Of a DNA stretch of 64,000 nt, positions 20,104 to 30,342 are shown piece by piece. The stretch is from assembly GCA_964035545.1 (NCBI GenBank), contig OZ037765.1, positions 34,981,504-35,045,503 of the forward strand, read 5' to 3'. The DNA comes from Bugula neritina (Eukaryota > Bryozoa > Gymnolaemata > Cheilostomatida > Bugulidae). The notes beneath the pieces are model-generated. The model had not been told where the DNA came from, did no database searches, and saw only the letters and a list, made by a program, of their open reading frames with translations. The number at the start of each line of letters is the position of its first letter. Position 1 is the first letter of the stretch. The position numbers were made by a program, and so were the translations under genes.

Positions 20104-21887
20104 ATGCCACTTTTGAAAGATGAAGTTAACGCCGAAGGGAGAATAGCTTACATAAGAAGCCATGTCTCTGAATCTCACCCTGTTCTAGAGAAATTGAAAG
20201 AAGTAAGAAGGATGACTTCTAAATTCCTCGTCTAAAATTTGTTGCTAATTATTTTATGAAAGTAATTAATAATGATTTGCTTTTCTAATTTCGTGTTTTA
20301 AAGAATTTCAAAGTCTGGAAAAACGTTAATTTATGATGGCCATTATTAGAGTTTAAACTAGTTTGTCAGCTAATGGTATTTGATGTACCAATTAAATTAA
20401 TGGTTTTTATTGTTTTAGTTTGTCCTCATTTAATATTATATTAAATAGGGTGTGAAATATTGAAGGTATAGTATTATAGGATCACTGTATCCACTTTACT
20501 TTAGATAACCGAAGGCCGAAGCAGGGCAGCCATGCTAAGTGATTACGAAAGCTCTGTGCTCCTCTCCAATATGCTCAAGTTTGCATGTGCTAAGAAGTGC
20601 ATAGATGTAGGTAAGATAAAGCCTATTTATAGTTATAACTGACCTGACCTAACTGTTTATAGTGCAACAGATAATGAAACTGCCAGGTAATAATCCTCTT
20701 CAGTGTAGCACTGGTTATTAAAGACGGCCATGTTGGTTGGATTATTTACTACTGTATATGAAACTAAAATAGAAAACATGGGAAGTCCCGTATTCAGATA
20801 TAGAAGAATGGTGTACCACCTGATACTTTAGGTGTGTTTACTGGATACAGCAGTCTAGCCTGGGCACTCAGTATTCCTCAAGATGGTAAAGTTGTAGCCT
20901 GTGATATCTCAACTGAGTTTACAGATATTGGAAAACCATTCTGGAAGGAGGCGGGTGTAGACCATAAGATTGATCTGAGGATAGCACCTGCTGTTGAAAC
21001 ACTTCGTGAGTTCACCATTTTGCAATGTTATTGTAATGTTGCAGACAAAAGTTAAGTTTTTCTCATTCATCTCACTGATAGCTTTAAATTTATTGTATAT
21101 TTTAATTTTTAACTCTTCCTAATTTGACTTCTTTTACTTAAACTAAATTATTTAGATTCAACTGGTGAAACTGCTGATTTATGCACACCTGTTCGTGCTA
21201 CATGTTCAATCAGTGAAGCTACTAGTTGGGCATGACTTTCTAACCACTACTTACTCATTCACTTCGATGACTCACTGACTGACAAACTGTAACTCACCAG
21301 TGGCTCATTAACTAGTAACTAGTAACTAAACAATTAACTGAGTATAACTATTTCACCTAGGACCATGTCACCATCAACTGAGTAACTCTTACTTACAACT
21401 TACTGATCACTCTCTGACTCATGACTCACAAAGTAATGAGTCACTTATATCATACAAGATGACTCATTCCCTCACCATTACAGAAGCTATGGTAGATGGC
21501 GGAGAGACGGGTACATATGACTTCATGTTTATTGATGCTGACAAGGAGAGTTATGATACGTATTATGAACAGGGACTCCAACTGCTTCGTCAGGGGGGAA
21601 TCATTGCTGTTGATAATGTGAGTTCAACTGTTATGAGAATTTTCAAGTACATACTGCTTTCAACAAGTTACGTGTGTTCCCTAATCTTAGTCGTGTTCTT
21701 CTATCTTCTTAGCATTTTGATATTCTGTTGGTAGAGTTTCTGGAAGGGGCGGTGTATGAAAGAGAGCGATATGTCTCCTTCCACACAAGCTATCCGTCAA
21801 CTGAATGCTAAGATAAAGAAAGACCCTAGAGTAACGTCTGTCATGATAAATATTTCAGACGGAATATTCATTTGTCTCAAGAACTGA
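20104..21887 (+). CDS. Cation-dependent O-methyltransferase (CCoAOMT/COMTD1 type), copy 1
   Basis: Five exons: 20104-20202, 20505-20610, 20832-21005, 21484-21617 and 21735-21887. They join in frame to 221 residues, the usual length of the soluble caffeoyl-CoA O-methyltransferase/COMTD1 family (methyltransferase family 3). The SAM-binding motif I is [17 protein letters not shown]. The metal-site motif is [10 protein letters not shown], and the second metal pair is D-N in IIAVDN. The C terminus is ...GIFICLKN. No signal peptide or membrane anchor is visible, unlike vertebrate COMTD1, so it is likely cytosolic. The family moves a methyl group from SAM to a catechol-type hydroxyl with Mg2+; the substrate cannot be told. 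Exon 3 is almost identical to that of copies 2 and 3 while the other exons are diverged. Confidence 0.9.
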
Positions 21888-24293
21888 TGTTGACTCAAAC
21901 TTTATATTCACATTCCAGTCTAAAGAGTCAAAACAATTGATAACCTAGCTATGTTCTTAGCCTGTATTCCTGTCTGAATAAATTGCTACACACAACACAA
22001 CTAAGCTGCCAGTCTGTCAGTTGGAAACCTATAAAACTTGTTGAGTTTGTAACTCCCAACTCAGCTACCACATCTTAAGATCTATTTACTCCATGTTTGT
22101 AGCCCCAACTCAGCTACCACATCTTAAGATCTATTTGCTCCATGCTTGTAGCCCCAACTCACCTTTTACTCATTTTGCAAAAACTAGTTCTGCTAGATTA
22201 TCTAAGAGTTATCTCTCCTGAAGCTGCCTCTGCAGCATCTTGTAGACTGAGTAAGCTAGCTGCAGGTACTGCTGCTTTATAGAGTATCTGCTCTCATAAA
22301 TAGCTTGTGAGCTGCACTGGCGGTATTATTCTACACACCATGCATGCTGGGAGTGTGTGGAGAGTGTCAAATAGATAGTCCAGTGGGTGTAGCCAAGTGG
22401 GCGTAGCCCAGCAGATAAGATTATTTGGCATTCTTCTTTTCTATGCAGCTGTATATCTCAGCTATATAATACTACCTTATACAAATATATATACTATACA
22501 ACTGTATATATAATACTACTAAATATATATAACATACAGCTGCATGCATATATACCCAGATTTGAGAATAATATAAACAAACATGTTTAAATATCTTATC
22601 ACATACTCACGTATATAGGTACATATAGGCACTGCTGCTATATTTTCCCAGAATGCCCTATTATATATGTATATAAAAACTAGCTTCTTTTATTTGTGAC
22701 TATTTTCTGTGTCATATGATTATAGTTTATATAGACTTTCAATTACATCAATACATTCAATTTAATTTAATCTTATTGGCTTTTTTTTCAATTTACACCA
22801 TCAAAGAACTAATTGTTAACTACATTAGTTGTCATTAGATGCATTCTGTTTACAGGTATATAATATTACAGGACTGCATTTTCAGGTCATGGCCTTTTCT
22901 TGATTAATTTCACAACTACCCTTCTTGTTTGACAATATTATATTATCTCTCATGCATGATCAGTACATGATAATAAACTATGAGCGAGCATAAAAAGAAA
23001 CCTAAAATTGAAATTAAGTGATGAGTTGTTGACAGATATTTAAGAGTTGCATTACTTTTTTCTCTTCCACTTATTCAAAAGAGGTTTTAGAAGCAGCACA
23101 ACTTTCAGGGTCAACAAAAGCCATGTTTGCATTGACATTGTTGTCCGAATCTACGGCTTCGCGAATGAATTGCACTGAATGGCTTCAAACTTTGTGCGGC
23201 TTCAAACGATTTATTTATATTTTTACGATAATGTTGTTATAAATTATCGTGACGGGCTCCCATCTGTCCACATCTAGTCAGTTGAGTACTCAGTCTCAAC
23301 TTCACGCTTCACACTTCACAAACGGATGCAATGTTTTATATTAAATTTATAATCATAATGTTTCATTGGTCTGTCGGTTGACACCAGCTCTGATTACTCC
23401 CACTCATCTAAATCCTACTACTTATTCCATTTGCATATAAAGTCTGATATTAATATCCATGCTCATACCGGATTGATATTCCTCACAGTTACACTTACTG
23501 TTGGTGTTAGCGTAGTGGTCCGGGTCATTCCTGATTCTACCACCACTGCTACTATTACTATTAGTATTAGTATTACAGTACTAGTACTAGACCTAGTAGT
23601 AGTAGTTGTACTACTGCTACTACTAGTACTAGTATTGTTATTAAAATTAGCAGCTCTAGCGGCTACTGAATTAGTCAATTACCGTACTATTACTATAAGT
23701 ATAAGTAACTGTAATTACTAACTTAAACTTGGTAACTTTAACTTGAAGTTATCAGTTTGAGTTACTGTTGAGGAGTGTTAGTGTTTAGAATTACTGAATT
23801 GACATTTATTGATTTAAATTAGTATATTTACTTCTAGTTCTACTATCTTACTAATACTAATACTAATAGTTATAATAGTAGCAATACTAATAGTTATAGT
23901 ATTACTTATTACCATTACTATTACTGTGTTAGTAATAGTTATACCTATACTTATAGTTATAGTATTAGTATATATATTAATAGTAATAGTGATACAGTTA
24001 GTGTTACACTAATTTTAACTTTGATATCAATTACCACCATAATTTTTTTCCCTTTGCCTTTTGTAATACATCGTGTTAGTGCATATGAATAGAAATTGAG
24101 TAATAAAGTCAAAGTGTGATTCATAAACTACCCAGTAAATATTTTGTAAACTTTACTGCCGTTAACCTTTCACCTTATTTTCTTTTAATTTACTGTCCTG
24201 TTATAAATGTGTGCTATGTCGTTGCTCATAATGAGGTGTAGAAAAACTAAGGTGTAAATTTGGTTTCTATTTAGTTGGCTGAGAAGCTGAATA
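21888..24293. other. Intergenic between methyltransferase copies 1 and 2
   Basis: Contains a direct duplication of about 60 bp near 22044-22165 (tagccccaactcagctacca onward). Two low-complexity islands of mixed TAC/TAG/TAA triplets lie at about 23540-23660 and 23830-24010. No gene was seen; the open frame at 23431-23721 lies in the triplet island. Confidence 0.6.
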
Positions 24294-26709
24294 ATGGCTT
24301 GTCCAAAGGATTATGGTACTGATGAGGAGAGGCGGGCTTACATTAATAGTCACATGACAGAACTACATCCTGTGATGAAAAAACTGCGAGAAGTTTGTTT
24401 TAAATTATATAAATATTTGAAATAGTTATACCGGAAGGTATTTGCTCATTTAAAAATGCCATTTTATATTTCTGAGTGTTTGTAGCTGATGGAAACGCAT
24501 CCTCGTGGCTTCCTGATTAGTAGCCCAAACACTGCTATGATTCTCTCCAATGTGCTGCAACTAGCTGGCGTCAAGAAGTGTATAGAAGTTGGTAAGCTCT
24601 CAAATATGTTTGATAATATATAGATTTTCCTGTGACCATAGTTAGAGTTTTGGGTACCTCAACTTAGCTACTGTTTAATCACACAATAAACTAGCTGAAT
24701 ATGGGAGCTTCTTTGAATGACAATATTTGTTGATTCTGAAGATGATTTGTAATTCAGTTGTGTCTGTGATCAGTGTGGCAAGTTCAGAGGTTATATTAAG
24801 GTCACGTTGCTGTTTATATGTCGATATTCCGCCCTGTATAGACAGCTCCTGTATTAAGGAGGCGTGAAATTAAGAGAACTTATAGACAATATGTGTTGTT
24901 AGCAATTCTTAAAAGATAGTTTTTATATGACTGTTGCCAATTGTTGAAACCGAAATTTATCTGAGAAATTTATTTGCTATCTTGTGAATAAGTTGCACTT
25001 TTGCTTGTGCTGTTGGAGTTATTACCCCTGTAGAGATGTACAGATCTTCTCTTAGCTGAGGTTCTTTGTGCTCCACTTGTTCAATTACCAACACGGTGCT
25101 TCAGTGTCCCTCACTGAACTCAAACTACATCCTGCAGAAACTCAAACTACATCCTAGCAGACATAATACTGGGTATACTTGTGTCAATTGGTAGGTGTGT
25201 TTACTGGATACAGCAGTCTAGCCTGGGCACTCAGTATTCCTCAAGATGGTAAAGTTGTAGCCTGTGATATCTCAACTGAGTTTACAGATATTGGAAAACC
25301 ATTCTGGAAGGAGGCGGGTGTAGACCATAAGATTGACCTAAGGATAGCACCTGCTGTTGATACACTTCGTGAGTTTAGTCCACTGTCACTAGATGTCACT
25401 GTCACTAGATGTCACTGTCACTAGATGTCACTGTCACTAGATGTCACTGCCACTAGATGTCACTGCCACTAGATGTCACTGCCACTAGATGTCACTGCCA
25501 CTAGATGTCACTGCCACTAGATGTCACTGCCACTAGATGTCACTGCCACTAGATGTCACTGCCACTAGATGTCACTGCCACTAGATGTCACTGTCACTAG
25601 ATGTCACTGTCACTAGATGTCACTGTCACTAGATGTCACTGTCACTAGATGTCACTGCAGTAGATTTTATTGCTAGTGTAGTTAGCTATTAAAAGTGGAA
25701 GAGCATATAAATTGACCCATAGGTTGTGAGTCGAGTGTAGTCAGCTGATAGTTGTATTTTTATTTTATGGAGCCAAAGATAGACCAGCTTATTGTTAGTT
25801 TGGTTCACCGTAATATGTTTGAATTAATTTAATCTGAATGTTACACAGTCATGAAATTCTTTATGAGATGCATTGCAGGGTGTCAGGTAATAATGGCACA
25901 AATGGAAAAGTGGGTAAGAGTGGCACATTTTCAATATTTGGGGTTTAGGGGTGGGAGTTTTGAATGGGAGTTGGGGTTTGAGGGTTAGGGTTTGAGCAAA
26001 TTTAATATCAGTGTGCCAATATCACCTACTTTTCCATTTCTGTCACTTTTACCTGTACCATTATTACCTGTGCCATTATCTAAAAATTACAGACCCATAT
26101 AGTTTTTTTATTTATTTACCTAGACTGTTTGTTAATGTAAAATATTAAACCTTTCAATGCGCTTTGCCTTTTGCTAATTTTATTTATGCGCTACTAATCG
26201 GTTTCCATGGTTACAAGGAATGCCATACTATGTTATAGAATCACTGATAGATGCAGGTGAAAGTGGAACATTCGACTTCGTATATGTTGATGGTGACAAG
26301 TTAAATGCTGACGTCATCTACGAGCTCTCGTTAAAATTACTGCGTACCAACGGCATCATAGCCTTTGATAATGTGAGTTTTTGAATCTGTTAAATCTGCA
26401 ACAAGTTTCTTGGTAACTGGAGAAACTGATATAAACAATAATGCTTTCCTATGTTCTCACAAATGACTCATCAATATATTCATTTATAAACCATTCTCTC
26501 TGACCTCTGACCTTGCAGCTGACTTCTCATCAGTGATATTCTGTGTTTAGAGTTTTATGCACGGATACCTGTTGAAGCCAGAGGAGGAAGATGAGAGGCA
26601 GGACGTGCCTGTCATCCGTAAACTCAACGTGAAGATACAACAAGACCCGAGAGTCACTGCAGTGATGTTGGACGTGGGCGACGGGGTCTATATGTGTAGG
26701 AAAAACTAG
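24294..26709 (+). CDS. Cation-dependent O-methyltransferase, copy 2
   Basis: Five exons with the same lengths and phases as copy 1 except the last: 24294-24392, 24486-24591, 25195-25368, 26239-26372 and 26551-26709. They join in frame to 223 residues. Motif I is [17 protein letters not shown]. The metal motif is YVDGDKLNAD, so the middle Ala of the usual D-A-D is Gly while both acids remain. D-N is kept in IIAFDN. The first donor is GTTTGT, weaker than those of its paralogues. Intron 3 carries a 16-bp minisatellite directly after the donor. About 190 bp of intron before exon 3, plus exon 3, is nearly identical to copy 3. Likely a cytosolic SAM- and Mg2+-dependent enzyme with unknown substrate. 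Confidence 0.9.
25379..25660. repeat. 16-bp intronic minisatellite
   Basis: About 17 copies of gtcact(g/t)(c/t)cactagat-type units, starting about 10 bases after the exon-3 donor of methyltransferase copy 2. Confidence 0.93.
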
Positions 26710-29310
26710 CTGCTTCCTGTGTGCACTGCTATTGGCTAACCTTTGACCTAGCTAGCAGGGGTTGTTACTTTTTACTCTGTTGAGCTGTTAGCTAAACGCA
26801 CTTGCCACTGGCAGTCCTGTTCTCCACTTTCCATGTTGAAACTAGCAATTCTCGCCAATTTACTTTTGTTTACATTTAAATACAGAACAAAGGAGTTTTG
26901 CTTGTATTTTGTACTTTTTTGACAACAAATCGTATCCAATTTTTTTTTATTCTTTGGTAAACTACTTTGAATGTTTTAGCTAAAACTTTAATGAAAATAA
27001 TCATTAATTGGTATTATGATATTCTACTAACTAGGTTTTATATTTTTGCCTAATAAAGATGAGTTAACACGATCATCTGCCAATTACAATCAGCAATTTC
27101 AATTATTAAATGGCAATAAGTAACAAGCAATTAGCAATAAGTTACAGGCAATCAGCAATAAGCAACAGGTAACAAGTAACAAGCCATTGTTTTGTAGTTG
27201 ATTTGAATTAGAAGTTATAAAAGCTAGTTGGTACATGAGCAATGTTTACTATTCTGCATTATGGATTCTACAACATGCAAGTGGTATGCTTCATTTTATA
27301 AATTTTGGGATACAGTAAGACTGTAAGAAACAACTAACTGTTCCCAGGTATGTACATACAGGTTTCACATATAATCCAAAATCAGTAAAAAATAATTTTG
27401 CCAGTAGTTACTGTTATACAGCAAAGGTTAGGGGGCGCAAGCCCTTGTTACAAAATGATAAAATTATTATAATACCACAGGAACAGTATCGGGCCATGGC
27501 AATAGTAAGCTGATCACAACTTGCAAAACAACAACAAAGCGAACTCGGGTGAACTCACGTACGCATGTGATTCATTTTGACTGGTTGTGTCTAGTTTTGG
27601 CGAGCACAATGCGAAGAGAAAACAGCTGCGGTTGTTTAGGCAGTGCTGAACTGGTACAAGATATGACAAAAGTGTTAAAAACTGCTACAGTAGGTCATTG
27701 TAGTAACATAGACATTATCATTTACTATATAGATTGTAATATTACAACTAAAAGATGCTACAAAATGAAAACTTACTTTCAAGAACTCTAGCATCTAGAG
27801 TCTAAACTGAATACTGGCACAGCACTAGTTGCAACACGCGTGGGAAGCTAAATTAACGGAAGAATTAATAGACTATCGCGTAAATTCCCAAGGCTATTGA
27901 CCCTATTAGCCAATAAGAAAAACAAGAATCGCTTTAAGCAGCACAAAGTTCAGATCACTGAGCGCAGTGTTTCAGGAGGAGGTAGTTTTAAGTGTATATA
28001 CACGCTGCGCCCGATGACTTCAATTTGTGCTCCTTTTGGCACTAAGCCTTTTTCTGTTGGAAATTCATTCCTATTGTTATTCCGATAAAAACGATGCGAA
28101 GGAACTTCAATGGATATTTTGAACTTGGTTAAACACGACTTCAACCTGCTAGTACTTTTTTAGTTCACACTGCTTTAAATTTATTGGAGAGAGCAACCTA
28201 ATACTTAAAGTTAATACTAATAGTTATACTTATAGTAATACTAATTGAAATTCTAATACTAATAGTAATACTAGTACTAATACTAATACTAATAGTAATA
28301 CTAATAGTAAATGTAATACTAATATTTTCCCTTTATCCAGACATGTATTTTTTTATGCTATTTTGCTCATTTTTGAAAACTCACTAAATTATCTAGTAAT
28401 ACTCACTAAGTCTAATCACTAATGTCAATGATTATAAGCTGGTAGTGATATTAATAACTATAACTATAAGTATATAAATTCATAGACATAAAAAGTAACG
28501 TTAAACTAACTATTGAGCTTAATAACCGACTTAAAGTAACTGTAGTGTAAGTAACTTGGTTAAAATAACTGTAAGTAACTCAGTAATATATGCGCGCGAG
28601 ACGGACGTGTTTTCTGAGCACTCTTGCCAACCTAAATATTTCAAAACCTTACACCTATCTTATCTATATTTATTACCTATTTATATTACCTAGTACTACC
28701 TATGCTTATTTCCTTACTTACTTACTTTACTAACATTAACACAGAGAGTGACTGTGAGTTAAATTAAAGTTTTAATAAAACTACGTTCGACGACTGGCAG
28801 TGACTGTTAGTTACTGAAACTGACTGCCAGATTGATCTAACAAATTTCTAGTGATTCTCATAAATAGATAACTAAAATAATAATTGAAAATACGTTAGTA
28901 TTAACTTCATACTACTGTAACAGAGGAAAAGACCGTGTGCGCGAGTGTTTGTAACTCTGTTTGAAAACACCATTAGTCACAGTCGAACTCATAATATCTG
29001 CAAATTGATGTCCAGAGCTCCGTAAGTTTTCACTGATTCAGCCAAGATCATACTGACAACCATATAACTATAAGACATTAGTGATTAAGTACACTCACCA
29101 CCGCTTCCAGTTACTGTTAGTGTTAGTTAACTGCAAAGGTATTATTAATATTTAATTCGTATTATAAATTATTGGATTGGAGTAACATTCATTCTGAAGT
29201 TAAAGCTTCATAGAAAATTACTATATTATATGAATATCTTTTTAAATTAATATTGTTACTGATAATCTACTAAACGAAAAAGCTTCAAAACAAATTGAAC
29301 CGTGGTCAAC
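26710..29310. other. Intergenic and 5' flank of the LINE
   Basis: Contains a loose repeat of agcaataagtaaca-type words at 27115-27185 and a TAATAC/TAGTAA triplet island at about 28205-28330. AT-rich sequence leads to the LINE ORF1. Open frames at 27549-27791 and 27897-28088 match nothing I recognise. The LINE 5' end probably lies within the last few hundred bases but has no visible boundary. Confidence 0.5.
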
Positions 29311-30342
29311 ATGGCCAAAAACATCCTTTATAGCGACAGAGGGAACGACAGTGTTTTTAGTGACGGGCAAGATAAGGGGCCCTCACAAACTTACCCCACT
29401 CGACTAAGTGTGAGTCAAAATAAGGCAACAATCCAAAAGAACCCCGAATCAAAGCAAAAATGTGTTACATGCCAAAATGAAGAATGCACCATCTTGGTTG
29501 GCAGTGGAAAAAACCAAAAAAAGCAAAAAGCTGAATTTAAGTGGATTGAATGTGACCTCTGTGCATTATGGTTCCATAGCACTTGTCAGGATCTCAAGGT
29601 TTCAGAGGCAACTGCTATTGTCAAACTGGCCAGCAAGGGAGTCAAATGGTATTGCTCAGGATGCCAAAAGGCTATACAAGGCCAATCACCATCAATCATA
29701 CCTCAAATGTCCAAACTTAGCTGCCTGCAGCAAATGGTGGAAAAACTGAATGAAAAGGTGGATGAATACCAACACCATACCACCGAACAAGTTCAATACC
29801 TAAAAAAGTCCTGGGCCGAGACAGTAAAAAATGACCAACTGGCCAAAGATATGAAGCTCGCAGTGCAAGCTTCTACTTCTACCAAAGCTCTACTGACTGC
29901 AGAACTTCAGAAAAAAGAGCTCGAAGAGCGTAAAAATAATGCCATTCTCTATGGTCTGAATGAACAAAAAACTGCAATGGAAGATATTACCGAGCTGATA
30001 AAGAACTCCCTTTTTAAAAACTATGACAAACCACAAAAGGCATTCCGGCTTAGTCAAAAAGATGAAGGAAAAACCCGCCCTATCAAACTAACATTCAAGG
30101 ACGAACAAGCAAAATGGAGCTTCCTCAAGAGAGTAAACCACCACTTGCGAGCTGATAAAATGTTTTGCAAACTAGATGTTAACAAAGAGATACGAAATAG
30201 AGAATACCAGCTACGCGAGCAGATGCGCAAGCTGAAATCTGAAAATCAGGGTGAATATCGCATTAGAGACCTATCTATCGAAAAGAAAAGTCCCTCGGGA
30301 AACTGGGAGAAAATGAATCCTGTCACAACAAACGGAAATTAA
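29311..30342 (+). CDS. LINE ORF1: PHD-finger and coiled-coil protein
   Basis: 343 residues from ATG 29311. Residues about 50-115 form a PHD-type zinc finger: C-x2-C (CVTCQNEEC), then IECDLCALWFHSTC and WYCSGC. Residues about 130-215 are charged and helical (likely coiled coil). ERKNNAILYGL and the following KNSLFKNYDKPQKAFRLSQK...RPIKLTF resemble the RRM-like/transposase-22 region of non-LTR ORF1 proteins. Such proteins bind the element RNA. It directly precedes ORF2, which lies in the -1 frame. The frame is intact. Confidence 0.85.
   Translation: MAKNILYSDRGNDSVFSDGQDKGPSQTYPTRLSVSQNKATIQKNPESKQKCVTCQNEECTILVGSGKNQKKQKAEFKWIECDLCALWFHSTCQDLKVSEATAIVKLASKGVKWYCSGCQKAIQGQSPSIIPQMSKLSCLQQMVEKLNEKVDEYQHHTTEQVQYLKKSWAETVKNDQLAKDMKLAVQASTSTKALLTAELQKKELEERKNNAILYGLNEQKTAMEDITELIKNSLFKNYDKPQKAFRLSQKDEGKTRPIKLTFKDEQAKWSFLKRVNHHLRADKMFCKLDVNKEIRNREYQLREQMRKLKSENQGEYRIRDLSIEKKSPSGNWEKMNPVTTNGN

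Noticed and set aside
27549-28144. Small open frames between methyltransferase copy 2 and the LINE
   Set aside because: Short, no family resemblance, AT-rich flank; not distinguishable from chance.
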